From: Pseudoduganella buxea
Lineage (GTDB): Bacteria; Pseudomonadota; Gammaproteobacteria; Burkholderiales; Burkholderiaceae_D
DNA length: 47,272 nucleotides
NCBI RefSeq assembly: GCF_009720835.1
Contig: NZ_WNKZ01000045.1
Coordinates: forward strand, 1 to 47,272
Reading direction: 5' to 3'
Position numbers and translations under genes: made by a program. The notes under the pieces are model-generated. The model saw only the letters and a list, made by a program, of their open reading frames with translations. It was not told where the DNA came from and did no database searches. Below are positions 24,732-35,069 of the stretch, piece after piece. Every line of letters starts with the position of its first letter. The first letter of the stretch is position 1.

Positions 24732-27653
24732 TTACAGCGAAACGCGCATGCCCAGGTAGTAACGGCGACCGATCGGGTCGTAAGCACCGGCTTCCGTTTC
24801 CGCGCCCGTCGTGTTGCCCGGCAGGCCGGAGACGATCGGTGGCGCCTTCGTGTTGAAGGCGTTGTCCAGGCCCAGGTACAGCTCCCACTTCTTGCGGAAC
24901 TCGTAGGTGACCTGGATGTCCTGGTAGGTGCGCGAGCCGACGCCGACGGCGTTGCGCGGCAGGTCGAACTGGGCCAGGAACTGGTCGTCCAGGTAGGACT
25001 TGCCGATATACGTCGTGGTGCCGCTGATGCCCCAGGCGCCCAGCTTGTATGCCAGGTTCAGCGAGGCCTTGTTTTTCGGGCTTTGCTGGATTTCGCCGGC
25101 CCAGTAGTCCTTCTCGGCACCCGGGGTCGGGGTGTCGTAGCCTTCATGCAGCCACGTCCAGGAGGCGCGGGCGCTCAGGCGGCCTGGGCCGGCGGCACCG
25201 GCCCACGATGCCGTCAGGTCGACGCCTTCGGTGGCCTTGCTGCCCGTGTTGCTGACCAGCGAGTCGATGTATTCCAGCGAACCGGAGTTGTTCGCACCCA
25301 TCTTGCTCGGGCGGCGCGTGATGACGTTGCACAGCGAGCCGTCGCCGCCGTAGCAGTTTTCCAGCGCGTACTGGCGCGGCATGAAGACCAGGGCATCGGC
25401 GATCTTGATGTCGAAGTAGTCGGCCGTGAACGAGAAGTTGCGCAGCGGGGCGATCGAACGGGGAGTCCAGACCACGCCGATGGTGGTGGAGCGGCCTTTC
25501 TCGGCGCGCAGGTTCGGGTTGCCGCGGTCATAGCCGCTGATGCCCTGCAGGTCCGACTGGGTCAGGGTGAACACGCCGTTGGCGGCGATGTTCGCTGCCA
25601 CGCCCGGGGCGGCACGGCAGGCGTCGCCGCGTGCGCCACCGCCGGTCGGGCCGATGCCGTCGCACGGGTCGACGATGTCGGCCGGGAAGGTCTGCTGGGC
25701 CGGCTGGAACAGCTCGTTGATGTTCGGCGCACGGGTCGACAGGGCGCGGGTGGCGCGGAATTTCACGTCGGCGATCGGCGACCATTCGCCGCCCAGGTTC
25801 CAGCTGGTGGTGTAGCCGACGGTCGAGTACTTGCCGCGGCGCACGGCGCTGGACAGGTTCAGTTCCTTGGCAAACGGCTTGTCCTTCAGGATCGGCACGC
25901 GTACCTCGCCGAACAGTTCCTTGACGTTGAATTTGCCGTAGGTCGGCGGCAGGGCGTTGCCCGCGTTCAGGCCGGCCTGGGTCAGCGCGTCGGCTTCGCT
26001 GGACGATTCCTCGCCGCGCCATTCGAAGCCGACGGCCACGCCGACGGCACCGGCCGGCAGGTCGAAGACTTCACCGTTGATCGAACCGCCTGCCAGTTTC
26101 TGCGTGACACGCGTTTCCAGGCTGCTCGGCGCGTTCACGTATTTCAGCGCTTCCGGCGAAATGCTGTTGTAGCCGAACACATTGATCGGCACGCAACCCA
26201 GCGCACGGGCGGTCGAGTCGGCGCAGATGGCTTCGGTACGGTTGTTGTTGGTGTTCAGGTCGTCGATGTCCGTGATGGCTTCCAGCGCGTGGCGGAAGTT
26301 CAGCACATTGACCTGGCCATTGCCGCTCTGCGATTCCTTGGTCTGGCCATAGGCCACATAGGTTTCGTAGTTCCACTCTTTCAGCAGGTTGAACGAACCC
26401 TTGACGCCGGTTGCCAGGCGGAAGGTGTCGCGGTTGGCCTTGCTGCCGCGGTTGCCCACTTCGGCCATCCGGCGCGTGAAGAAGTAGTCGCGCAGGCCGT
26501 CGCCGTTGGTATCGCTGATGTTGTTGAACAGGCGGTCCGGTACCAGCGGGTTGCGGCGCAGCGTGCCGTTGATCAGCAGCTCGGCGGGAACCTGGCCGAA
26601 GGTGTCGCCCTTGTAGATGTCGTCCGAGCCCAGCGCGAACGGTTCCAGCATCGTCGTCACGCGGGTCGATGCGTAGTTGCCTTCGAAGAACACATTGTGG
26701 TTCTCGTTCAGTGCCATCGTGCCCGTCGTGGCCAGCAGGTAGCGGTCTGTCGGCACGGCGATGGAGCGGAACTCGGAACGGTTGAAGCCGGTAGCGGCCT
26801 GGCCGTTGGTGCCGTTGGTATTCCATGGAATCACGGCGCCGTTGCGATCGTACGTGAAGCTGCCGTTATCGTCGAAGAAACGGCCTTGCGGCGCATAGCT
26901 GGAATAGAACGGACGGTTGACCTTGAAGAAGTCTTCCGGGTCGTTCTGGGTGTTCTGGTCGACGGCCGAGATGGCGCGGTTCTTCGAGTACACGGCGCCC
27001 TGCTTCGAGTAGCCGAAGTGCACCATGATGTTGTTGGTGGCATCGGCGTTGCTGGTGCCCCAGGTGGCGGAGAATTTCTTCTTCGTGTCGTCGTGCTTGG
27101 TGCTCTGGCCGCCCTGGGCATCCAGGATCAAGCCGGTGAAATTGCGCTTCGTGATGATGTTGACGACACCGGCCACGGCGTCCGAGCCATAGGTGGCCGA
27201 GGCGCCGCCCGTCAGCAGTTCGACACGCTCGATGAAGTCGGTCGGGATGACGTTCAGGTCGACGGCCGTGTCGCCCGGAATGCCGGAAACGAAGCGGCGG
27301 CCGTTCAACAGCACCAGGGTGCGGGAGGTGTCCAGATTGCGCAGGTTGACGGTGGACACACCGGCGCTGGACGTGGAGAAGTTCGAGTTGGTCCGGCTGA
27401 CGGTCGGCGTACCCAGGGTCGGGTTCTTCATCAGCAGTTCCTGCAGATTCGTCGCACCCGATGCAGCGATGTCGGCCGATGTCAGGACCTGCAGTGGCGA
27501 TGGCGATTCCGCGCCCGGCGAGGCAATACGCGAACCCGTCACTTGCACAGTCTGCATCGGCGCATCGGCCGTCTGCGCCATGGCTTGCATGCTCAGGACG
27601 GCACCGCCCAGGCATAACAGGCGCACGGAGTGCGAAATGATCTTTTCTCTCAT
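24732..27653 (-). CDS. TonB-dependent outer-membrane receptor (TBDR 4)
   Basis: The 973-residue receptor has a signal peptide to about residue 26 (MQAMA), a TonB-box-like QTVQVTGSRI (34-43) and a plug with LRNLDTSRTLVLLNGRRFV and LLTGGASATYGSDAVAGVVNIIT. The barrel ends RRYYLGMRVSL, with a terminal Leu. The LTGGASATYGSDAVAGVVN version of the plug motif differs from the other receptors here and marks a distinct subfamily. A GGGAG Shine-Dalgarno sits 7 nt before the ATG. It has its own terminator, so it is probably not in one operon with TBDR 3. Ligand unknown. Confidence 0.92.
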   Translation of the reverse strand: MREKIISHSVRLLCLGGAVLSMQAMAQTADAPMQTVQVTGSRIASPGAESPSPLQVLTSADIAASGATNLQELLMKNPTLGTPTVSRTNSNFSTSSAGVSTVNLRNLDTSRTLVLLNGRRFVSGIPGDTAVDLNVIPTDFIERVELLTGGASATYGSDAVAGVVNIITKRNFTGLILDAQGGQSTKHDDTKKKFSATWGTSNADATNNIMVHFGYSKQGAVYSKNRAISAVDQNTQNDPEDFFKVNRPFYSSYAPQGRFFDDNGSFTYDRNGAVIPWNTNGTNGQAATGFNRSEFRSIAVPTDRYLLATTGTMALNENHNVFFEGNYASTRVTTMLEPFALGSDDIYKGDTFGQVPAELLINGTLRRNPLVPDRLFNNISDTNGDGLRDYFFTRRMAEVGNRGSKANRDTFRLATGVKGSFNLLKEWNYETYVAYGQTKESQSGNGQVNVLNFRHALEAITDIDDLNTNNNRTEAICADSTARALGCVPINVFGYNSISPEALKYVNAPSSLETRVTQKLAGGSINGEVFDLPAGAVGVAVGFEWRGEESSSEADALTQAGLNAGNALPPTYGKFNVKELFGEVRVPILKDKPFAKELNLSSAVRRGKYSTVGYTTSWNLGGEWSPIADVKFRATRALSTRAPNINELFQPAQQTFPADIVDPCDGIGPTGGGARGDACRAAPGVAANIAANGVFTLTQSDLQGISGYDRGNPNLRAEKGRSTTIGVVWTPRSIAPLRNFSFTADYFDIKIADALVFMPRQYALENCYGGDGSLCNVITRRPSKMGANNSGSLEYIDSLVSNTGSKATEGVDLTASWAGAAGPGRLSARASWTWLHEGYDTPTPGAEKDYWAGEIQQSPKNKASLNLAYKLGAWGISGTTTYIGKSYLDDQFLAQFDLPRNAVGVGSRTYQDIQVTYEFRKKWELYLGLDNAFNTKAPPIVSGLPGNTTGAETEAGAYDPIGRRYYLGMRVSL

Positions 27654-27805
27654 TTAAATGCTCCCTTGGTGATTAATCTGTCGCGATCTTTGGCTGACCG
27701 CCAAACCATGAATCTTAGTTAAGGGTGTCCGAAGTACAAATTCAATTCGTCATTAATTTGATGGAATGTACAAAAATAACAACACTTGCTATCTGCTAGG
27801 AAACG

Positions 27806-27830
27806 AAAAAGGCGCCTTGCCAGGCGCCTT
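27806..27830 (-). terminator. Intrinsic terminator after glnE
   Basis: AAGGCGCC-TTGCCA-GGCGCCTT on the plus strand; read on the minus strand, the hairpin runs into five Ts. It lies about 34 bp beyond the glnE stop. The stretch from here to 27653 otherwise holds the AT-rich upstream region of TBDR 4. Confidence 0.88.
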
Positions 27831-27863
27831 CGTGGTGTTGCCGAATGAATTGCTGCGGACTGA

Positions 27864-30632
27864 TTATTGGCCGAAGATATCCCGCCACAAGGTCGTCACG
27901 CAGTGGGCATACACGGCCACGCGCAACGGGTCGACACGCGACTGCTCACCCCCCTGCAGACGCAGCTGGTGTTGCAGCTTGCGCATGGCGCGGTAGGCGT
28001 CGGCCACCTGGCCGGCCAAGGCCGGGTCGATCAGGCCCAATTCGCCGCTGAGGCGCAGCAACGCGATATTGCCGACATTTCCCGTCAACTGCGGGTAATT
28101 ACGGGCATGTTGCAGCACCAGATACTGGACAATGAACTCGATGTCGATCATGCCGCCGGCATCCTGTTTCAGGTCGAAGGTGCCGGGGCGGCTGGGGTAG
28201 GCCTCGTGCATCTTGTTGCGCATGGCCAGCACCTGCCGTTTCAACTCGTCGCCGGCGACGGGCGGTGCACGCAGCACGTCGCAGCGGATTGCCTCGAAGC
28301 GGCGGCCGATGTCGGCATCGCCGGCGCAGAAACGGGCCCGCGTCAGGGCCTGGTGTTCCCACACCCAGGCGGCATTGTGCTGGTAGCGCTCGAAGGCCTG
28401 CACGCTCGACACCAGCATGCCGCTGGCCCCGTCCGGACGCAGGGCCGTGTCGATGTCGAACAGGATGCCGGCCGACGTGTGCGACGTCATCCACGTGATG
28501 AAGCGCTGGGCCAGCTTGGCGTACAGGCCGGGGGCGTCCTGGTCGTCGTCGTCGAACAGGAAGATGACGTCCAGGTCCGACACATAGCCCAGTTCCTTGC
28601 CGCCCAGCTTGCCGTACGCGATGACGGCGAAGCGGGGCACGTCGCGGTGCCGCTTCGCCACCGTCTGCCAGGCCGCCTTGATGACGGCGGCGACGATGAC
28701 GTCGGCCAGCGCCGATAAGTGGTCGGCCAGGCGCTCCACCGTCAGGTCGCCGGCCAGGTCCTGGGCCAGCAGGTGGAACAGCTGGGCATGGTGCACTTCG
28801 CGCAGGATGTCCAGCTGGCGCTCCGTGTCGCCGTCGGCGGCGGCCAACTGATTGTCCAGGTCCAGCACCAGCGCGGCCGGGTCGAACACGGCGTTGCGGA
28901 TGCGGTCGTCCAGCAGCTCGTCCAGCAGGATCGGGTGCAGGGTCAGGAAGGTGGCGGCCCAGGCGCTGGCGTGCATCATGTTGATGACCCGCTCCAGCGT
29001 GTGGGGGTATTCCGTCAGCAGCGACAGGTAGGCCGAGCGGCGGGCGATGGCTTCCAGGAAGTCGAGCAGGCGGCCCAAGGTGCCGATCTGGCTGCCGGCG
29101 CTGTTCTGCTCGGCGGCGCGGGCGATCAGGGGCAGGGCCGCATTGATCAGGGTGACGAGGCGCTGGCGGCTCGCTTCCGGCATCGACTGCAGGCGGGGCG
29201 CCTGCCACGTGGCGATCAGGCGGCGCGCGGCGGCGCCCGGGTCGTCGTAGCCCAGGCTGGTGAAGCGGGCCTCGATGGCTTCGTGGTTGTCCGGGTCGGC
29301 GCAGGCGTTGCTCGTATCGGGATCGATATCGTCGCCGCCGCTCTTGTCGGCAAAGATGGCGTCAAACTGCTCGGCAACGAAGCGGCGGTGGCCGTCCAGC
29401 TGGGCCAGCAGCGCGGCCGTGTCGGGCAGGCCCATCATCCGCGCCACGACGGTGCGGTCGTCCTCGTTCGGCGGCAGGGTGTGGGTCTGGGCGTCGTCCA
29501 GGTACTGCAGCCGGTGCTCCAGGTTGCGCAGGAAGGTGTACGAGGCCAGCAGTTGTTCCACCACTTCCGGTGCCAGCAGACCCTTGTCCGGCAGCTGGCG
29601 CAGGGTGGCGCGGGTGGAGCGGTCGCGCAAGGTGGCGTCGCGCCCGCCCCGGATCAGCTGGAACACCTGGGCCAGGAATTCGATCTCGCGGATGCCGCCA
29701 CGGCCCAGCTTGACGTTGTGGCTGCGGTCCGGGTGCAGCCGTTCCTGCCGGTTCACCTCGGCGCGGATCTGGGCATGCATATTGCGGATGGCGTCGATGA
29801 CGCCGAAGTCCAGGTAGCGGCGGAAGCAGAACGGCCGCACGATCGATTCCAGCGCGGCGATGTCCTCGGGCCGGCCCGTGACGGCGCGCGCCTTGACCCA
29901 GGCATAGCGTTCCCACTCGCGGCCCTGGACGATCAGGTATTGCTCGACCATGCCCAGGCTGGCCGCCAGCGGCCCGGAGCCGCCGTTCGGCCGCAGCGCC
30001 ATGTCGACGCGGAAGGTAAAGCCGTCCTCTGTGATCTCGGCAATGGCTGCGATCAGCTTCTTGCCCAGGCGAATGAAATACTCGTGGTTCGACAGGCTGC
30101 GCTGGCCGGGCGCGGCCGGCACCGTGTCGCCGTCTTCCGGGTAGACGAAGATCAGGTCGATGTCGGACGACACGTTCAGCTCGAAGCCGCCCTGCTTGCC
30201 CATGGCCAGCACGATCAGCTGCTGTTCCTGGCCCGATTCGTGACCGGTCGGCACGCCGTGGGCGGCGCGCATTTCCCCATCCAGTTCCGCCAGATGTTCC
30301 TGGATGGCGAAGTCGGCCAGGCGCGTCACCGTCGTCACTACTTCGTCCAGGTCGGCCAGGCCTTCCAGGTCGCGCCGGATCAAGGTGGCGATCAACAGGT
30401 TGCGCAGCCGGCGCATGCCGCGCGCCAGCGGCAGGACAGGGCCGTCGCCGTTGGCGCGTTCCTGCGCCAGCAGCGTCGCCAGGTCGGCACCGGCCAGCGA
30501 CGAGCGGCTCAGGGCATCGATCTTGGCCTGCCGGTCCGGTTCGGCGCCCAGCCAGCGCTGGTGGAAGCGGGAGGTGCTGGCATCGACGGGGATCGACGGT
30601 GGCGTGGCGGAGGGCAGGGGCTGTGCGTGCAT
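27864..30632 (-). CDS. glnE: Glutamine-synthetase adenylyltransferase/deadenylylase
   Basis: The 922-residue bifunctional enzyme adds or removes AMP on the conserved tyrosine of glutamine synthetase (Tyr400 of the GlnA here), under control of PII. It has two nucleotidyltransferase domains. The N-terminal deadenylylating half carries GKQGGFELNVSSDIDLIF (about 145-162), and the C-terminal adenylylating half carries GKLGGKELGYVSDLDVIFLF (about 672-691). Helical regulatory segments with KLGRGGIREIEF (N half) and DAGGMIDIEFIVQ (C half) follow each. Length is normal. It is divergent from yhdP. With glnA, ntrB and ntrC it places most of the nitrogen-assimilation control circuit within 25 kb. Confidence 0.97.
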   Translation of the reverse strand: MHAQPLPSATPPSIPVDASTSRFHQRWLGAEPDRQAKIDALSRSSLAGADLATLLAQERANGDGPVLPLARGMRRLRNLLIATLIRRDLEGLADLDEVVTTVTRLADFAIQEHLAELDGEMRAAHGVPTGHESGQEQQLIVLAMGKQGGFELNVSSDIDLIFVYPEDGDTVPAAPGQRSLSNHEYFIRLGKKLIAAIAEITEDGFTFRVDMALRPNGGSGPLAASLGMVEQYLIVQGREWERYAWVKARAVTGRPEDIAALESIVRPFCFRRYLDFGVIDAIRNMHAQIRAEVNRQERLHPDRSHNVKLGRGGIREIEFLAQVFQLIRGGRDATLRDRSTRATLRQLPDKGLLAPEVVEQLLASYTFLRNLEHRLQYLDDAQTHTLPPNEDDRTVVARMMGLPDTAALLAQLDGHRRFVAEQFDAIFADKSGGDDIDPDTSNACADPDNHEAIEARFTSLGYDDPGAAARRLIATWQAPRLQSMPEASRQRLVTLINAALPLIARAAEQNSAGSQIGTLGRLLDFLEAIARRSAYLSLLTEYPHTLERVINMMHASAWAATFLTLHPILLDELLDDRIRNAVFDPAALVLDLDNQLAAADGDTERQLDILREVHHAQLFHLLAQDLAGDLTVERLADHLSALADVIVAAVIKAAWQTVAKRHRDVPRFAVIAYGKLGGKELGYVSDLDVIFLFDDDDQDAPGLYAKLAQRFITWMTSHTSAGILFDIDTALRPDGASGMLVSSVQAFERYQHNAAWVWEHQALTRARFCAGDADIGRRFEAIRCDVLRAPPVAGDELKRQVLAMRNKMHEAYPSRPGTFDLKQDAGGMIDIEFIVQYLVLQHARNYPQLTGNVGNIALLRLSGELGLIDPALAGQVADAYRAMRKLQHQLRLQGGEQSRVDPLRVAVYAHCVTTLWRDIFGQ

Positions 30633-30838
30633 GGTGGCCGTTTGGTGAGGGAAAGGTGCGAGAGAAAAATGTCCGTGTATTGACGTAAATCTATCGTAAC
30701 GTTGTGTAATAGAGTGCGTTTCGGAACTTAGTGTAACCGGGTGTTGCGGTAGAATGTGGCCGCAGGCTGGACAAGGGCAGGCTGTGGAAACGAACCATTT
30801 ATTTTACGCCGGGTGTCCGGCCGGGCCTGGGTAATGAA

Positions 30839-33800
30839 GTGTTGACGGAAAAAACGGCGGAAGACAAGGTGGGGCACGCGCAGTTACCCGCGGATTTGCC
30901 CGCGCAGCCGCCCCACGAAGGCGCCGTCGTCGCGCGCTGGCACCGCCTGCAGGCGGCCTACCGCCTGTGCAACCTGGCCACCCACCACGTGCTGGGCTTC
31001 ACCCTGAAGCTGGCGCTGCTCCTGTACTTCGCCTTTGCCGTCGTCTTCCTCGTGCTGCGCTGGCTGGTGCTGCCGCAGATCGACAGCTACAAGGACGATA
31101 TCGAACGGCTGGCCAGCCGCGCCGTCGGCAATCCCGTCACGATCGAACGCATCTATGCCTCCTGGTCCGGCTTGCGGCCCACGCTGTTCCTGGGCGATGT
31201 CGTGCTGCGCGACCAGCAAGGCAAGCAGGCACTGCGCCTGCCCAGCGTGGCCGCCACGCTGTCGTGGTGGAGCGTGGCGTCGCTGAACGTGCGCTTCGAT
31301 TCGCTGGAAGTCATCCGCCCCGACCTGGACGTGCGTCGCACGGCGGACGGACGCCTGTTCGTGGCCGGCATCTTCGTCGACCTGAACAAGAAGGACGACG
31401 GCCGCGGCTCCGAGTGGGTGCTGGCCCAGCGCGAGATCGTCATCCGCGAAGGCACCTTGCGCTGGCACGACGAACAGCGGGGCACGCCGCCCCTGCTGCT
31501 GAAGGACACCAATCTGATCCTGCGCAACCAGTGGCGCCGCCACCAGTTCGCCGTGCACGCCACGCCAGCCGCCGGGGCCACCGGTTCGCTGGACCTGCGC
31601 GCCGATTTTGCCCACCCGGCTTTTTCCCAGCGCGTGTCCGACGTGCGCCAGTGGAAGGGCACGATGTATGCGGACGTGCGCGGTGCCGACCTGGCCGCCT
31701 GGTTGCCGTACAGCCCGCAGGACACGGGCCCGGCCCGGCTGCAGTCCGGCCGCGGCAGCGTGCGCGCGTGGCTGGAAATCGACCATTCGCGCCTGTATGG
31801 CGTGACGGCCGACCTGGCGCTGCGCGACGTGCGCGCCACCCTGGGACCGGACCTGCCCAAGCTGGACGTGGCCGCCATGCAGGGCCGCATCGCCTTCCAT
31901 GAAGACAAGCCGGCACGCGGCGCGCGTGGCGATGCGGCGCTGCCGTTCGGCGCCCGCGCCCACCGCGCCAGCGTCACCGACTTCACCTTGCGCACGCGCG
32001 ACGGCGTCACCCTGGCGCCGACCACCTTGTCCGAACGCTACCTGCCCGCCCGCGGCCGCCAGCCGGCCCGTACCGACGTCACGGCCCATTCGCTCGACCT
32101 GGCCATGGTGGCCGAACTGGCCACGCGCCTGCCGCTGCCGGCAGCGCAGCGCAGCCTGCTGGCCGAGCTGGCACCGCGCGGCCGGGTGCGGAACCTGGCG
32201 GCCCACTGGCAAGGCCCCGTGGCCGCGCCGAGTGACTGGCAGTTGCAGGCCGACCTGCAGGACCTGGGCATGAACCCGCTGGCCGCGCGTCCGGCCGTGG
32301 CCGCCAAGGCCGGGGCTGCGGCCCAGCCGGCGCTGCCCGCCTTGCCGGGCTTCCAGCATCTGTCCGGCAAGGTCGAAGCCGGCACGGCCGGCGGCAAGCT
32401 CAGCCTGGACGCGCCCGGTCTCGTGCTGGCCATGCCGGCCTGGTTCGCCGAAGCGGCCATGCCGTTCCAGCAGTTCAAGCTGGACGCCGGCTGGACCCGG
32501 GGCGACATGCTGGCCCTGAAACTGGACAATTTCGAATTCGCCCAGGACGGCCTGACGGGCAAGCTCGCCGGCAGCCACACCATCGGCGACAAGGGGCCCG
32601 GCGTGGCCGATATCACAGGGAGCTTCGACGGCTTCACCATCAACCGCATCGGCCGCTACCTGCCGCTGGCCACGCCGGAACACCTGGCCCACTGGCTGAC
32701 GGGGGCGCTGGAGGCGGGCAGCGCCACGGACGTCAAGCTGCGCCTGCGCGGCGACCTGGCCCGGTTCCCCTTTGCCGACAAGGGCGCCGACGGCGAGTTC
32801 CGCATCGGCGGCCGCATCGTCGACGGCAAGCTGAACTACGAGCCGGGCCATTTCGGCAAGGACGGCACGTCACCCCTGTGGCCGCAGGCCGAGCAGATAC
32901 GCGGCACCTTCCTGTTCGAGGGCGCGCGCATGGAAATCAAGGCCGACACGGCAAAAACGGGCAATGTCGCGCTGAAGGACGTGAAAGCCGTCATCGGCGA
33001 CCTGATCCACCACGACAGCGTGCTGGAAATCGACGGCAACGCTGCCGGCGCCATGCAGGATTTCCTCCGTTACGTGGGCAACAGTCCCGTGCTGGACTGG
33101 ATCGGCCATTTCACGGACCAGACCAGTGCCACCGGCAACGGCAAGCTGGCCCTGAAGCTGAACCTGCCCCTGGCGCGGCTGCGCGAAAGCAAGGTCAACG
33201 GCACCTTGCAACTGCTGGGCAACGACGTCGTGCTGTGGCACGACATGCCGCCCGTGCTGCTGGCCACGGGCAAGATCGAATTCAACGAGCACGGCGTCAA
33301 CCTGAACGGCCTGAACGGCACCCTGCTGGGCGGCCAGCTGACGGTGGCCGGCGGCACCCAGCGCGACGGCACCATCCAGGTGCGCATCGGCGGCAGCGTC
33401 ACGGCCGATGGCCTGAAGAGGACATATCCGGCCCCGGCCATGCAGCGCCTGGCGGCCCACCTGTCCGGCGGCGCCCGTTACAACGGCGTCGTCACGGCCG
33501 CCAACCACCAGTACCAGGTGTTCGTCGAATCGTCGCTGGCCGGGGTCGGCCTGGACCTGCCGGCGCCGCTGGCCAAGGCCGCACAGGACGCGCTGCCCCT
33601 GCATTTCGTGCTCAACGGCGGGGCCGCCGACGGCACCGGCCTGGCGCACGACGAGATCCGCATCACCGTGGGCAATGCCATCGAGGCACGCTACCAGCGC
33701 CAGCGCCAGGACAAGGGCCCGTGGCAGCTGACCCGGGGCGGCCTGGGCGTCAATGCCCCGGCCCCCCAGCCGGACAGCGGCATGGCCTTCCACGTCAGCA

Positions 33801-35059
33801 TGAAATCGCTGAACGTGGACGACTGGACGGGACTGGCGTCGGACATTGCCGGCCCCGCCGAGCCCAGGCCGGCCGCGCCGGCCGCCGATGCGCCGGCCGC
33901 CGATGCGCCGGGCGCCGCCGCGCCGAACCTGTCCCAATACATCGTGCCGGACCTGATCGCCGCCCGCGCCACGGAACTGACCATCGCCGGGCGCAAGGTC
34001 GACGACGTCGTGCTGGGCGCCACCCACCGGGGCGGGACCTGGCAGGCCAGCATCGATTCGCGCCAGGCCAACGGCTACCTGACGTGGAACGAGTCGCCCA
34101 CGGGGCGCGGCATGGGCAAGGTGACGGCCCGCCTGTCGAGCCTGATCATTCCCGAATCGGCCGCCGGCGACGTCAAGGACCTGCTGGAAAGCTCGGCCGC
34201 CGCCAGCGCGCCGGCCATTCCGGCGCTCGACATCGTGGCCGACCGCTTCGAGCTGTTCAACCGCCAGCTGGGCCGGATGGAACTGCAGGCCTACAATGCC
34301 CTGATCACGTCCTCGCGCGAATGGCGCGTGTCGAAGCTGACGTTCGAGAACCCGGACGGCGTGCTGCACGGCACGGGACGCTGGGTATCGCGCAACGGCC
34401 AGCACGACACGTCGCTGAACTTCAACCTCGACATCCTCGACGCTGGCAAGCTGCTGACCCGCTTCGGCTTCGCCGACACGGTCAAGAACGGCAAGGGCAA
34501 GCTGTCCGGGGATATCGCGTGGAAGGGCCTGCCGTATGCGCTGGACAAGCCGACCCTGTCCGGCAGGCTCGACATGAAGGTCGAGAAGGGTCAGTTCCTG
34601 AAGCAGGACCCGGGCGCGGCCAAGCTGCTGGGCGTGCTGAGCCTGCAGGCCTTGCCGCGCTTGCTGAAATTCGATTTCCACGACGTATTCGCCCAAGGTC
34701 TCGCTTTTGACGGCATCAGCGCCACGGCCGCCATCGAGCGGGGCATCGTCAGGACGGATAACCTGAAGATGCACGGCGTGCAGGCCACCGTGCTGATGTC
34801 CGGCACGGCCGACGTCGCCAATGAATCGACCAACCTGCACGTGGTCGTGATTCCCCAGGTGAACCTGGGCACGGCGCCGCTGGTGTATGCACTGGCCGTC
34901 AATCCCGTGATCGGGCTGGGCAGCTACCTGGCCCAGCTGTTCCTGTCGGCGCCCGTGATGAAGGCGCTGACCTACCAGATGCAGGTGACGGGGCCGTGGA
35001 AGGCGCCCGTCATCACGAAGCTCGATGCCGAGCGAACGGAAAGTCCCCGCAGCCAATAA
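30839..35059 (+). CDS. yhdP: YhdP-family AsmA-like envelope protein
   Basis: The 1406-residue protein has a short cytoplasmic N-terminus, one membrane segment (about 54-78, LALLLYFAFAVVFLVLRWLVL) and a very long periplasmic part. It ends in an AsmA-like C-terminal region (ALDKPTLSGRLDMKVEKGQF, VVIPQVNLGTAPLVYALAVNPVIG). YhdP proteins are thought to form inner-to-outer membrane bridges for phospholipid transport. It is somewhat longer than the E. coli protein; an Ala/Pro/Asp-rich AADAP repeat around 1012-1030 may account for part of this. The start is a GTG; the upstream ATG at 30834 hits a stop after three codons. The next gene begins 10 bp downstream. Confidence 0.9.
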   Translation: MLTEKTAEDKVGHAQLPADLPAQPPHEGAVVARWHRLQAAYRLCNLATHHVLGFTLKLALLLYFAFAVVFLVLRWLVLPQIDSYKDDIERLASRAVGNPVTIERIYASWSGLRPTLFLGDVVLRDQQGKQALRLPSVAATLSWWSVASLNVRFDSLEVIRPDLDVRRTADGRLFVAGIFVDLNKKDDGRGSEWVLAQREIVIREGTLRWHDEQRGTPPLLLKDTNLILRNQWRRHQFAVHATPAAGATGSLDLRADFAHPAFSQRVSDVRQWKGTMYADVRGADLAAWLPYSPQDTGPARLQSGRGSVRAWLEIDHSRLYGVTADLALRDVRATLGPDLPKLDVAAMQGRIAFHEDKPARGARGDAALPFGARAHRASVTDFTLRTRDGVTLAPTTLSERYLPARGRQPARTDVTAHSLDLAMVAELATRLPLPAAQRSLLAELAPRGRVRNLAAHWQGPVAAPSDWQLQADLQDLGMNPLAARPAVAAKAGAAAQPALPALPGFQHLSGKVEAGTAGGKLSLDAPGLVLAMPAWFAEAAMPFQQFKLDAGWTRGDMLALKLDNFEFAQDGLTGKLAGSHTIGDKGPGVADITGSFDGFTINRIGRYLPLATPEHLAHWLTGALEAGSATDVKLRLRGDLARFPFADKGADGEFRIGGRIVDGKLNYEPGHFGKDGTSPLWPQAEQIRGTFLFEGARMEIKADTAKTGNVALKDVKAVIGDLIHHDSVLEIDGNAAGAMQDFLRYVGNSPVLDWIGHFTDQTSATGNGKLALKLNLPLARLRESKVNGTLQLLGNDVVLWHDMPPVLLATGKIEFNEHGVNLNGLNGTLLGGQLTVAGGTQRDGTIQVRIGGSVTADGLKRTYPAPAMQRLAAHLSGGARYNGVVTAANHQYQVFVESSLAGVGLDLPAPLAKAAQDALPLHFVLNGGAADGTGLAHDEIRITVGNAIEARYQRQRQDKGPWQLTRGGLGVNAPAPQPDSGMAFHVSMKSLNVDDWTGLASDIAGPAEPRPAAPAADAPAADAPGAAAPNLSQYIVPDLIAARATELTIAGRKVDDVVLGATHRGGTWQASIDSRQANGYLTWNESPTGRGMGKVTARLSSLIIPESAAGDVKDLLESSAAASAPAIPALDIVADRFELFNRQLGRMELQAYNALITSSREWRVSKLTFENPDGVLHGTGRWVSRNGQHDTSLNFNLDILDAGKLLTRFGFADTVKNGKGKLSGDIAWKGLPYALDKPTLSGRLDMKVEKGQFLKQDPGAAKLLGVLSLQALPRLLKFDFHDVFAQGLAFDGISATAAIERGIVRTDNLKMHGVQATVLMSGTADVANESTNLHVVVIPQVNLGTAPLVYALAVNPVIGLGSYLAQLFLSAPVMKALTYQMQVTGPWKAPVITKLDAERTESPRSQ

Positions 35060-35069
35060 AGGAGAGCCG

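Noticed and set aside
21589..24759. Plus-strand open frame of 1056 codons opposite TBDR 3
   Set aside because: It is antisense to a receptor with clear signal peptide, plug and barrel motifs. Its composition (Arg/Ala/Gly/Val/Gln rich, no domains) is that of a shadow frame in high-GC DNA.
25083..27617. Plus-strand open frame of 844 codons opposite TBDR 4
   Set aside because: Same reasoning: low-complexity antisense frame over a well supported receptor gene.
28719..30683. Plus-strand open frame of 654 codons opposite glnE
   Set aside because: glnE shows two intact nucleotidyltransferase domains; the opposite frame has no recognisable fold or Shine-Dalgarno.
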